From: an uncultured Bacteroidales bacterium
Lineage (GTDB): Bacteria; Bacteroidota; Bacteroidia; Bacteroidales; Paludibacteraceae
DNA: 24,483 nt
NCBI GenBank assembly: GCA_937901025.1
Contig: CALCGR010000112.1
Span: forward strand, 1-24,483
Direction: 5' to 3'
The notes below the pieces were generated by a model. It was given only the letters and a program-made list of their open reading frames with translations. It searched no databases and had not been told where the DNA came from. The translations under genes were made by a program, and so were the position numbers. Positions 15,487 through 24,346 of this stretch are shown in pieces (position 1 is the first letter of the stretch; every line of letters begins with the position of its first letter).

Positions 15487-17598
15487 ATGAAACAATATCG
15501 CTCATCCTTCTTTTTTGTGGGTTGGCTTATACTGAGCCTTATAATTGTACCTTATACAGCGGCACAACAATCTGAAGAAATAGATCCGTGGACAATCATG
15601 GTTGATAATCCTTTGCGAGGTGACTATTATGGAATCACATCTGCCAATGGGCAGATAGGTATTTTGTCTTCCCGAAACCCCTTAGAGGTGGACAAAGTAG
15701 TGGTGGGTGGATTATATGACGCTTGTGGTAATAGTGGCATTCCTAGTTTCTTCCCGAATATTAACCCTCTTGCTCTTGAACTTAAAGTGGATGGTGACCG
15801 TTGCACTCATCGTAATATAACCAACTATCATCAATCGTTTTGTTTTAAAGATGGCAGTTTTACCGGCGAATTTGAATATCAAGACAAGATACATGTCTGC
15901 TATACTATTCGCGCTCTCTACCAAACGCCCTTTGGGTTTATGACTGATGTACTCATCACCCCTATGCAATCTTGTCAATTGCGGGTTACTAATATCCACA
16001 ATGTTCCAGAAAACCTATTGCATCCGGAAACCTTATTTTCCCATATTGACAATAAGTCTAATCCACATAACCATCAAGGCTGGCCACATTATGCTTTGAT
16101 GACCACTATGGCGAATAGTCCTACGGAGCGGTATCGTTTGGCGGCTACTACTTCTTTCCTTTTCCCGGATAACCCAAACTTAAGACTAGCAACGGAGGTG
16201 CGCCATCGCAACAATCAAAGTTTAAATGCTCAATCCATGGAGTTTGATCAATCCCTGAATCCGGGACAAACTTTCCACTTTGCGTTGGTGGGGAACATCA
16301 TTGGTTCCAATGTGGTACCGGATGTGCGCAACGAAGCACAGCGGCTCACGGTTTTCCAACTGGCAGAGGGATATGAACGTTTGTTATATAGGCATCAACA
16401 AGCCTGGAATAACCTTTGGCAAAGTGATATCCTAGTTGAAGGTGATGCCCAAGCACAACAAGATATTCACTCAATGCTCTACCATCTTTATGCCTTCAAT
16501 CGCGAAGGTAGCGGGCTCAACTGCTCCCCGATGGGATTGAGCGGATTGGGCTATTGCGGCCATTCCTTCTGGGATTCGGAAACGTGGATGTTCCCAGCCA
16601 TACTCGTATTACACCCTTCGATTGCCAAGGAGATGTTGGAATATCGCTATCAACGATTACCACAAGCGCAACGGAAAGCCTATATGATGGGGTTCAATGG
16701 AGCTATGTTCCCGTGGCAAAGTGGGGCTGATGGCAATGAAGAGACGGCTCCGCATAATATGTATCCGCATGCCGAAAACCATATCTCCGGGGATGTCGCT
16801 ATCGCTTGCTGGCAATATTACCAATTGACCCGAGATAAAGATTGGCTCATGGAGAAGGGCTGGCCTATCCTTTCTTTGACCGCCGATTTCTGGACGTCCC
16901 GCGTGGATTGGGATGAAAGCGGTAATGCGCATATTATCAATGTTATTGGTGCAGACGAGTGGTCTTGCAATGCCGATGGCGGCAAACAGATAGACGATAA
17001 TGCGTATACTATCGGTGTTGCTCGGACCAACCTTGATTATGCTGCACGCGCTGCGAAAGTATTAGGCAAGAAAGCTAAACCCGAATGGGCACAAACCCGG
17101 AAAGCACTTCACTACCATTATCTTGATAATGGTGTTATTGCCGAGAATGCTACCTACCATGGTGAGGTAATCAAACAAGCCGATGTCTCTCTTTTAGCCT
17201 TTCCTCTTCATGAAGTGACCGACCCTAATTTGATTCGTCTCAATCTAGAATATTATATCGAAAAGGTACCTGAGAAACAAACTCCCGCGATGTCTAAATC
17301 TATTTATGCTACTTTATATAGTCGTTTAGGCGATTATGATAAAGCGCTATACTATTTTCGCGACTCGTATTTGCCCAATCTCAATCCTCCTTTCCGTGTG
17401 ATAGCCGAATTCAATGGGGGAACAAACCCTTACTTTATCACGGGTGCGGGAGGTTCCCTGCAATCGCTATTATTCGGTTTTGCCGGCTTAGATATTACAG
17501 ATAAAGGACTAGTTCAAGTCCATAAAGGAAATTTGCCTACCGGATGGACTAAACTAACTCTCCGTCGTTCCGGTTATCCCGACCTTGTCATCCAATAG
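15487..17598 (+). CDS. GH65 family glycoside hydrolase (alpha-glucosidase type)
   Basis: This 703-aa protein has an N-terminal signal peptide (hydrophobic run to TAAQQ). Residues ~40-280 fit the beta-sandwich N-domain. The rest is the (alpha/alpha)6 catalytic barrel: GHSFWDSETWMFP at 358-370, GAMFPWQSGADGNEE near 405-419, HISGDVAIACWQYYQ near 432-446. GADEW (488-492) carries the probable general acid E491, and IKQADV is at 562-567. Near the C-terminus FRVIAEFNGG carries a candidate second carboxylate (E641) where hydrolases have their base. GH65 contains kojibiose, trehalose and maltose phosphorylases and alpha-1,2-glucosidases, including collagen glucosyl-galactosyl-hydroxylysine glucosidases. 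The C-terminal glutamate and export suggest a hydrolase, not a phosphorylase, releasing glucose from an alpha-glucoside. Linkage specificity is unknown. Confidence 0.87.
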   Translation: MKQYRSSFFFVGWLILSLIIVPYTAAQQSEEIDPWTIMVDNPLRGDYYGITSANGQIGILSSRNPLEVDKVVVGGLYDACGNSGIPSFFPNINPLALELKVDGDRCTHRNITNYHQSFCFKDGSFTGEFEYQDKIHVCYTIRALYQTPFGFMTDVLITPMQSCQLRVTNIHNVPENLLHPETLFSHIDNKSNPHNHQGWPHYALMTTMANSPTERYRLAATTSFLFPDNPNLRLATEVRHRNNQSLNAQSMEFDQSLNPGQTFHFALVGNIIGSNVVPDVRNEAQRLTVFQLAEGYERLLYRHQQAWNNLWQSDILVEGDAQAQQDIHSMLYHLYAFNREGSGLNCSPMGLSGLGYCGHSFWDSETWMFPAILVLHPSIAKEMLEYRYQRLPQAQRKAYMMGFNGAMFPWQSGADGNEETAPHNMYPHAENHISGDVAIACWQYYQLTRDKDWLMEKGWPILSLTADFWTSRVDWDESGNAHIINVIGADEWSCNADGGKQIDDNAYTIGVARTNLDYAARAAKVLGKKAKPEWAQTRKALHYHYLDNGVIAENATYHGEVIKQADVSLLAFPLHEVTDPNLIRLNLEYYIEKVPEKQTPAMSKSIYATLYSRLGDYDKALYYFRDSYLPNLNPPFRVIAEFNGGTNPYFITGAGGSLQSLLFGFAGLDITDKGLVQVHKGNLPTGWTKLTLRRSGYPDLVIQ

Positions 17599-17624
17599 GC
17601 ACTAGCCAATCAACTCTTCATTCT

Positions 17625-19559
17625 ATGAATATCTTTTTTGCTATCATATTAGCCGTTGGCGTAAACGCTCATTGTTATGATTTTACGCCTACGTATGACA
17701 CGCCGGCCCCAAAAGGTTATCGGCCTTTTTATATTAGTCATTATGGTCGTCATGGGGCTCGAGCAGATATGGGTTATAAGTATTATCCCTATATCATCGA
17801 TTCGCTCACGACACTCAGTCAGCAACAGCCGTTGAACGCTCAACAGGATTCTCTTCTCTCGCTTACCAAACGGGTATATGCTCAATACGGGAATATGAAT
17901 CGTCGTTTAACTCCAGTGGGACAAGACCAACATCGCCAGTTGGCCGAACGTATGGCTAAACGCTATCCTAAGGTGTTCAAAGGTAATCCTATCGTACGTG
18001 CTATCTGTAGTATGGTGCCCCGTTGTATTATGTCTATGAACGCATTTACGAATGCGCTGACATCACAATTTCCGACTATCCAGTATACGTTTGATTGTGG
18101 GGAACGTTTTCAGGAATATATCAATTGTAGAGGATTGCTCAATCTCACCTACCAAACTACACCACCGATTATTGATTCGCTTCTGCAAGCCTATCCCGTT
18201 CAATATGATAAATGGACGGAAGCGGTTTATCAAACCTGCATCTATGCTCCGTGCTTTGGGTTGTCGTGTGATATATACGATTTTCTTACCAAGGAGCAAG
18301 TTGCGTATTACGATGCTAAAAACACCTATCATTTTTACATCAATTTCTGCAATTCACCCTATGGTAAATTACGCCGTCCGTATGCCCAATTAGGACTGAA
18401 TGATATCATCAATAAGGCAGATTCTGTTATTGCCCATGGCGGTTGTGCTGCAGACTTACGCTTCGGACACGATGATCCATTGTTAGCTATCGTTAGTGCA
18501 ATGGAATTGGAGGGCGTAGGAGACGAACTAGAATATGATGATATTCTGACCCAATGGCCCGGCGATGTTATGGTTCCGATGGCGGCTAATGTACAACTGA
18601 TTTTCTATAAAAATAAAAAAGCAGATGTCCTCGTCAAAGCATTATATAATGAGAAAGAATGTCATATTCACGGATTGAAAGCCGTTGAGACATACTACTA
18701 TCGTTGGGTAGATGTTCGTGCCAAGTGGTTGCATACTCATCGCCTTGCCACCTATAATGTGCGCTATGTCAATAAGAAAAATGGCGATGTAGGAGAGAAG
18801 TTCTGGGGAAATAGACGTAAGTATGTTATCCAAAACGTTCTCGATAATCACCTCGACATCGTGGGTATGCAGGAAATTACCGGCAATAATAAAGACTCCA
18901 TCACGGGCAAAAGCCAACTGCAAGACCTTAAGGACGGACTGCCTCAATATACTTGCATTGCTTACGAAAGAGAGGATAAGAAATACAGTTACAACTGCAT
19001 CTTCTATCTCACGGACAAATATGACTGCTTAGACCACCATGCCTTCTGGCTAAGCGAGACTCCTGAGGTCGCATCCAAAGGGTGGGGGAGCACTTTCTAT
19101 CGTCGCTGCATTGTGGCACACATGCAAGACAAACAGACAAAACAACAGTTCTACTTCTGTTGTGCTCATACCGATTATGATCCGCTTGAAGTAGGTGAGA
19201 AACAAGCGCAGTTGATAGGCGAGACGTTGGCCCCGTTAGCGGCAAACCATACTCCGGTTGTCCTCGTAGGTGACCTTAATCACGATCAATACGATAAGCC
19301 GTCCATCTATCACATCTATTCGCAATATTTCTTAGACTCATCCGATTCCCATTTCCCAACCTATCAACGTTGGAAAACAACATCCGATCCGGACTTCTCC
19401 GGTTTGGAAATAGATTATCTGTTCTACCTTAATATGACTCCCTTTAACCGCCAAGTGGTCACCACCGATTATGGACGCTCTGTAGCCCCATCCGACCACT
19501 TCCCTGTTTATGTGGACTTCCAAATGGATGTAAATCCTAAGTATGACGAAATAAAATAA
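17625..19559 (+). CDS. Histidine acid phosphatase fused to an EEP phosphoesterase domain
   Basis: This is a 644-aa bifunctional phosphatase. A short signal peptide (MNIFFAIILAVGVNA) precedes a histidine-acid-phosphatase domain (~residues 17-366). The catalytic R-H-G motif is at 42-44 (SHYGRHGARA; H43 would take the phosphate) and the proton-donor H-D at 282-283 (LRFGHDDPLL). The usual R-A-T-S-S region reads R-A-I-C-S. The domain holds ten further Cys after C17, suggesting disulfides in an exported protein. Residues ~373-635 are an EEP domain with N378 (YNVRY), E417 (GMQE), a CCAHTDYDP histidine, GDLNHD, IDYLFY and SDHFPV all in place. The family includes phytases and broad acid phosphatases. 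The fusion is in one frame with no stop or shift. It has no beta-helix and lacks the shared C-terminal tail. Confidence 0.9.
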   Translation: MNIFFAIILAVGVNAHCYDFTPTYDTPAPKGYRPFYISHYGRHGARADMGYKYYPYIIDSLTTLSQQQPLNAQQDSLLSLTKRVYAQYGNMNRRLTPVGQDQHRQLAERMAKRYPKVFKGNPIVRAICSMVPRCIMSMNAFTNALTSQFPTIQYTFDCGERFQEYINCRGLLNLTYQTTPPIIDSLLQAYPVQYDKWTEAVYQTCIYAPCFGLSCDIYDFLTKEQVAYYDAKNTYHFYINFCNSPYGKLRRPYAQLGLNDIINKADSVIAHGGCAADLRFGHDDPLLAIVSAMELEGVGDELEYDDILTQWPGDVMVPMAANVQLIFYKNKKADVLVKALYNEKECHIHGLKAVETYYYRWVDVRAKWLHTHRLATYNVRYVNKKNGDVGEKFWGNRRKYVIQNVLDNHLDIVGMQEITGNNKDSITGKSQLQDLKDGLPQYTCIAYEREDKKYSYNCIFYLTDKYDCLDHHAFWLSETPEVASKGWGSTFYRRCIVAHMQDKQTKQQFYFCCAHTDYDPLEVGEKQAQLIGETLAPLAANHTPVVLVGDLNHDQYDKPSIYHIYSQYFLDSSDSHFPTYQRWKTTSDPDFSGLEIDYLFYLNMTPFNRQVVTTDYGRSVAPSDHFPVYVDFQMDVNPKYDEIK

Positions 19560-19569
19560 CAAGCTCAAT

Positions 19570-20475
19570 ATGAAAAAGATTCTTTATTTTCTCATCCTTC
19601 TTGTTTCCTTTTCCTGCACGTTGTCTAAACGTTCACGTAGTGAACAGATTCGTCAAGACCTGCTTAATCCCAATCTCAAACGCGTCTTAGTTGTCTCCCA
19701 TCGTGCCGATTGGCGAGGGTTCCCCGAGAACTCCTTAGCCGCTATTGAGTCGGCTATACAAATAGGGGTGGATATTGTTGAACTCGACTTGCAAATGACT
19801 GCTGATGGGGAACTCATCCTTATGCATGACGAGACATTGAATCGCACCACGACGGGTAAGGGACGTGTTGACGAACTAACCCTTGATAGTATTCGCCATT
19901 TTAAGTTGAGGAATGGTGTGAATATCCGCACTAACCATCCTATTCCCACATTGCGTGAAGCACTTCTGTTGTGCAAAGGTCGCGTACTTATCAACCTCGA
20001 TAAAGCCGACCGATACTTTGATAAAGTTGTTCCTATCTTAGAAGAAACCGGTACTACTCGCCAAATCATTATGAAAGGACGAAAATCCGCCGCCGAGGTG
20101 CGCGAACACTATGGTCGATACCTTGATGATGTTATTTACATGCCTATCATTGATATGAACGATGCAGAGGCACTACAGCGCTTTGCAGAGCACCTTGAAT
20201 CACGACCTTGCGCATTTGAACTCTGTTTTAGAAACGATGACCAATATGTCAAGCAGGCCTTTCTTATGGCGAAGGGTAAGAGTCTGATTTGGGTCAACAC
20301 ATTGTGGGATACTCAATGCGGAGGGCACGAGGATGATAAGGCGTATCTGGAATCGCCCGATGACCACTATGGTTATCTCATCCATAATTTAGGGGTACAT
20401 ATCATCCAAACTGACAGACCAGCTTTTCTTATCAATTATCTCAAGAAACATACATTTATCAAAACAAATAAGTAA
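19570..20475 (+). CDS. Exported glycerophosphodiester phosphodiesterase (GDPD)
   Basis: This 301-aa enzyme should hydrolyse glycerophosphodiesters to glycerol-3-phosphate and an alcohol. GDPD motifs are clear: H44-R45 (VSHRADWRGFPENS), E71 and D73 (VELDLQMTADGE), H86-D87 (LMHDETLNRTTTG), and a C-terminal IIQTDRPAFLINYL. It has an N-terminal hydrophobic export segment with Cys16. The context S-F-S-C is a weak lipobox, so a lipoprotein or a plain secreted/periplasmic form are both possible. Relatives of GlpQ type also degrade glycerol-phosphate teichoic acids. It lies 10 bp after the phosphatase fusion and 2 bp before the esterase gene. The GlpT-like transporter at the end of the window would take up its product. 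Confidence 0.93.
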   Translation: MKKILYFLILLVSFSCTLSKRSRSEQIRQDLLNPNLKRVLVVSHRADWRGFPENSLAAIESAIQIGVDIVELDLQMTADGELILMHDETLNRTTTGKGRVDELTLDSIRHFKLRNGVNIRTNHPIPTLREALLLCKGRVLINLDKADRYFDKVVPILEETGTTRQIIMKGRKSAAEVREHYGRYLDDVIYMPIIDMNDAEALQRFAEHLESRPCAFELCFRNDDQYVKQAFLMAKGKSLIWVNTLWDTQCGGHEDDKAYLESPDDHYGYLIHNLGVHIIQTDRPAFLINYLKKHTFIKTNK

Positions 20476-20477
20476 CA

Positions 20478-22013
20478 ATGAAAAACATTATTCTATTCTC
20501 CTTTCTTCTTCAAGTCTCCTTATTATGGGGTATCGAACCATCGCGTGTAGTAAACCTCTATACCTCTACTCCGATGGAGAGTAATGGCTTTGCGCCTAAG
20601 GATGAATTTGTAAAAAACGAAACAAAGATTTATCAGATTGCAACGCCCCGTATAGACCTTTTTCTCCCGACGAACGTGCGCGGGATTGTTCCTGTCATTC
20701 TCACTATTCCGGGTGGAGGATACAAATATGTATCTTCTGGTAACGAAGGCATTGATGTGGCAAAATTTTTCAATCCGCGAGGTGTCGCTGTAGCCGTACT
20801 CAAATATCGGTTACCCAATGGTCATGAAAGCATCCCCCTTGCAGACGCTTGTCGGGCGATGGAAATGCTGCGCGATAGCGCTGAAGCGTGGAACCTCAAT
20901 CCACAACAAATAGGCGTCATCGGTTTCTCCGCCGGTGGACATCTCGCTGCTTCGCTTTGCACCAAATATACCTCTGCTAAGGCGCGCCCCGACTACGGAA
21001 TCTTAGTCTATCCCGTCATCAGCAGCGACCCGAAAATTTGGCATGAGGGTACTTTCCGTCAACTCTTAGGTAAACATCCCTCGCGCAAACAATACAAAGC
21101 ATGGTCTCTCGATCAACAAGTAACAACAAAGACAAGTCCTTGTCTTATCGTTGCTTGTGAGGATGATAAGAGCGTGCCTGTGGAGAATAGTATCCGTATG
21201 TATCAAGCTCTGCGCGATCATCAAGTAGAGGTAGAATTGGTTCTTGTGCCCGCGGGTGAACACGGATGGGGTTTTAAACGCGAGTTCCCCAAACGAGATT
21301 TGGTCTTCGCCGCAATCACGCAATTCGTATATGCTCAATTGGGAGATAAAAAAAATTCCGAAATCGTGCGCATCTATCGTGAAGATATTCGTCGTGAGGA
21401 GCGTGCCAATGATTGGGCTAAATATTACCGTTATGAGCAAAAAAATGATAGCCTCATTGCCAACCATATCCCCGTTAAAGCCGTCTTTATGGGTAATAGC
21501 ATTACTGATAATTGGGGTAAATGGCGTCCTGAGTTCTTTGAGAAATATCAATGTGCCGCTCGCGGTATCAGCGGACAGACCTCTTACCAGATGCTCGCAC
21601 GTTTCCAATCCGACGTAATTGATCTTCATCCTGAAAAAGTGTTCCTGCTCATCGGAACCAACGATGTGGCTTGTAATATGGGGCCCATCTCCGACGAACA
21701 TTTTATGGCGAACATCCGTTCTATGTGCGAATTGGCCATCTTGCATCATATCCAACCTATCCTCTGCTCTATCTTGCCCCATCGTGCGTTTAATTGGAAC
21801 CACGATATCTCCGGAGTAGCTGAGCGCATTGATACCCTGAATAAACAACTCAAGATATACGCCGAGGAACAAGGCTATCCCTTTGTCGATTATAATTCGG
21901 TCATGCGCGCTGAGGATGGCGGTATGCGCGACGAACTGAGTAAGGATGGCGTGCATCCGTATAAGGAAGCATATGATATAATGGAACAGTTGGTTATTCC
22001 CTATCTGCGGTAA
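20478..22013 (+). CDS. Double esterase: alpha/beta hydrolase plus SGNH/GDSL domain
   Basis: This 511-aa exported protein (signal MKNIILFSFLLQVSLLWG) carries two different esterase folds. Residues ~50-290 are an alpha/beta hydrolase of the BD-FAE/carbohydrate-esterase kind: oxyanion motif PGGGY (78-82), nucleophile S151 in GFSAGG, acid in ACEDD (229/230), and H262 in GEHGWG. Residues ~333-511 are an SGNH hydrolase: S341 in GNSITDNW, N395 in GTND, and D490/H493 in DGVHP. Both catalytic sets look intact. Such enzymes remove acetyl, feruloyl or other acyl groups from glycans; lipid or aminoacyl esters are also possible. It starts 2 bp after the GDPD stop, indicating tight co-expression. Confidence 0.92.
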   Translation: MKNIILFSFLLQVSLLWGIEPSRVVNLYTSTPMESNGFAPKDEFVKNETKIYQIATPRIDLFLPTNVRGIVPVILTIPGGGYKYVSSGNEGIDVAKFFNPRGVAVAVLKYRLPNGHESIPLADACRAMEMLRDSAEAWNLNPQQIGVIGFSAGGHLAASLCTKYTSAKARPDYGILVYPVISSDPKIWHEGTFRQLLGKHPSRKQYKAWSLDQQVTTKTSPCLIVACEDDKSVPVENSIRMYQALRDHQVEVELVLVPAGEHGWGFKREFPKRDLVFAAITQFVYAQLGDKKNSEIVRIYREDIRREERANDWAKYYRYEQKNDSLIANHIPVKAVFMGNSITDNWGKWRPEFFEKYQCAARGISGQTSYQMLARFQSDVIDLHPEKVFLLIGTNDVACNMGPISDEHFMANIRSMCELAILHHIQPILCSILPHRAFNWNHDISGVAERIDTLNKQLKIYAEEQGYPFVDYNSVMRAEDGGMRDELSKDGVHPYKEAYDIMEQLVIPYLR

Positions 22014-22025
22014 CGCGTAAACATC

Positions 22026-24344
22026 ATGACTATGAGAAAAATAATTCTTTTACTATTAACCTTTTGTGCCGTAAGTGCCACCATGATGGCCGCTGATGTT
22101 GAAAAGAGCACCCATCGTATCGGAACTTATAATATCCGCACTTCGGGTTCCAGTACGGATACAGGCGATCAACTTTGGTCTGCACGGCGGGATGCCGTTA
22201 TCAAGATGATTCGAGATACAATGGCTTATGATGTAGTCTCCCTTCAAGAAGTGGCAACAGTACAACATGATTATATAATCGAAAAATTGGGCTCCACGTA
22301 TACCCTCCTTTCAAGCGGTGTCGCCGGCGGTGCGGAACTGCTCTACCGTACAGCCAAATATGAATGCTTAGAAAGTGGTACTTTCTGGCTCGCTCCTGAC
22401 CCTTCTACGAAGCCTTCTAAACCTTCTTGGGATGCTCAATACATCCGTATGACCGTTTGGGCAAAACTCAAAGATAAACAGTCGGGTGAGATTTTTGTGT
22501 TTGGAGCTACCCACCTTGACCTCAAACCCGTCTCTATCCGAGAAGGGGCTCGTGTCAATGTTGAACAACTCCGTCAAATAGCCGGAGACCTCCCCTGTGT
22601 CGTGGCAGGAGATATGAACTGCGAACCCAACGACCATGACCCTCATGCTAACTATGGTACGTATTTTGCGAATGCTCGACAGATTTGTAAGGTCGAACCT
22701 CGCGGCTCCTATTACACATTCTCTTCCGGCATGAAGCCTAATGGAGCAAGCAAACTTATTGACTTTATCTATGTCTATAACATCGAAGTGGAAGATTACT
22801 ATACATCATCTTCTACTATTGGTCGTTCTCTTCTGCCCTCGGATCACCTGCCTACGGTATGCACCGTCACGCTGTTGCCAACCGACCGAGAGAAGACGCA
22901 CCGCGTCACTACTCTTGACGAACTCCGACAAGTGGCTAAATCCATTCAACCTAACGATACAATCATTATCGAAGGTGACTATGATTTCGGAACCGAACCG
23001 CTCGAAGTATTAGCTACATGCGTTATCAAGGGGGCAAACTGCACTATCACAGGTCAAACTAACCTCTTCTATTTTGCCGATTTTATTACCTTAGATATCA
23101 GTAATGTTCAATTTAAGAATGTCTCTGTTCCTCTTCTCTCTCCCGATGGAGGAATTTTATCTGGTAGCGGAATCTACCTCAAAATGACCGATTGTGTTAT
23201 CGAGAATTGTACCTCTGAAGGACGTGGACTGATTTGTAATAACCAGGCAGATCTTATCCTTGACCATTGCATGTTTCGGCATAATCTTATGAATAAGAAA
23301 ATGGGCTGTGTTTTTATGATGAATGACCGAGACTTAGTGGTGCGTAATTGTTTATTCCAAGATAACCAAGCCGCTAAAGGCGCTGCTATCTATGCCACTA
23401 ACACCGGAAAGATTTATATCTATGCCACTTCCTTTATTGGGAATATAAACAAAACGCAAGGATCTCTTGCCCTTGTAGCACCTACGTCAGATGCTGACGT
23501 TCGCATTGTCAACTCCACTTTCGCAAGCAATAAGATCGATACCAAATCCTCGTTGACCAATAAAGAGACCGGAGGCTCGGCAATCTTCTTGCAATCAGGA
23601 ACAATGGGACAACTCACTCTTATGCAGTCCACGGTGGTGGGAAACTACACCTCTTGCTTGAAGAATGGTGCCAATGCCTCTGATTTTGTGGGTGGTGCTA
23701 TCTATGTGATGTCAGGAAACCTCTCTCTGACCAATAATATCATTGCCGGGAACTATTCCTCTTGTCCTCGTCGTGGGGATATATCCTTGGTCGATTCACT
23801 CGCTGTCAAGTCGGGACATAATAACATCTTCTCTTGCTCATCCAACATGAATTATCGCAAAGGATTAACGGATGTTGCTGCTTCTGACTGGACAACGGCT
23901 TGTAGCGAATTGGTCTCTTTCTTAGGCGGTACCGCTACCACCACCTATCAACCTGCGCTCATAGCTTTTGGACCTAATAAAGATGTTATCTCTATCGCCC
24001 CTCTCAAAACACAATATGCGTCCAAGAATATCCAAATCATCACCGAAGCTATGCTCAAAGCTTCGTATGTGGGCTCGGATATCATGAACGAAGGGGGACT
24101 GACCGGAACTCTTGAAGTCGATCAATTAGGAGCCTATCGCGCACCTTTTGACCCACAGTCCGTGGTCAAAAAGTCTGTTCCGGGTGCTATCGAATATGGT
24201 ACGGAAGGAGAACCCGTCGTCGTTGGGCTGAAGGATATTCAGGCCTCCGCTGCGCAACCACAATATACGAAGATGTTGCACAATGGCCGTATCTTAATCA
24301 ATGTAAAAGGTGTCAATTATAACCTGCTTGGCGGGCGTGAATAA
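22026..24344 (+). CDS. Second EEP phosphoesterase / beta-helix fusion
   Basis: This 772-aa protein has a signal peptide (cleavage near MMAA; MRK at 22032 is an alternative start). Residues ~29-283 are an EEP domain with N36 (YNIRT), E75 (SLQEV), H163 (ATHLDL), D196/N198 (AGDMNCEP), D246 (LIDFIYVY) and D273-H274 (PSDHLP). Residues ~290-700 are beta-helix-like and clearly homologous to the same part of the 803-aa protein at 13068 (compare KGAAIYA, SFIGNINKTQGSL and GGAIYV with its counterparts). The last 24 residues are the shared tail (HNGRILI...YNLLGG). Its EEP domain is more distant from the other two. The stop is 2 bp before the transporter start. Confidence 0.88.
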   Translation: MTMRKIILLLLTFCAVSATMMAADVEKSTHRIGTYNIRTSGSSTDTGDQLWSARRDAVIKMIRDTMAYDVVSLQEVATVQHDYIIEKLGSTYTLLSSGVAGGAELLYRTAKYECLESGTFWLAPDPSTKPSKPSWDAQYIRMTVWAKLKDKQSGEIFVFGATHLDLKPVSIREGARVNVEQLRQIAGDLPCVVAGDMNCEPNDHDPHANYGTYFANARQICKVEPRGSYYTFSSGMKPNGASKLIDFIYVYNIEVEDYYTSSSTIGRSLLPSDHLPTVCTVTLLPTDREKTHRVTTLDELRQVAKSIQPNDTIIIEGDYDFGTEPLEVLATCVIKGANCTITGQTNLFYFADFITLDISNVQFKNVSVPLLSPDGGILSGSGIYLKMTDCVIENCTSEGRGLICNNQADLILDHCMFRHNLMNKKMGCVFMMNDRDLVVRNCLFQDNQAAKGAAIYATNTGKIYIYATSFIGNINKTQGSLALVAPTSDADVRIVNSTFASNKIDTKSSLTNKETGGSAIFLQSGTMGQLTLMQSTVVGNYTSCLKNGANASDFVGGAIYVMSGNLSLTNNIIAGNYSSCPRRGDISLVDSLAVKSGHNNIFSCSSNMNYRKGLTDVAASDWTTACSELVSFLGGTATTTYQPALIAFGPNKDVISIAPLKTQYASKNIQIITEAMLKASYVGSDIMNEGGLTGTLEVDQLGAYRAPFDPQSVVKKSVPGAIEYGTEGEPVVVGLKDIQASAAQPQYTKMLHNGRILINVKGVNYNLLGGRE

Positions 24345-24346
24345 TT

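Noticed and set aside
21066..21956. 296-aa open frame on the minus strand
   Set aside because: It lies fully antisense to the well-supported double esterase gene and shows no recognisable domain or signal. It is a codon-bias shadow.
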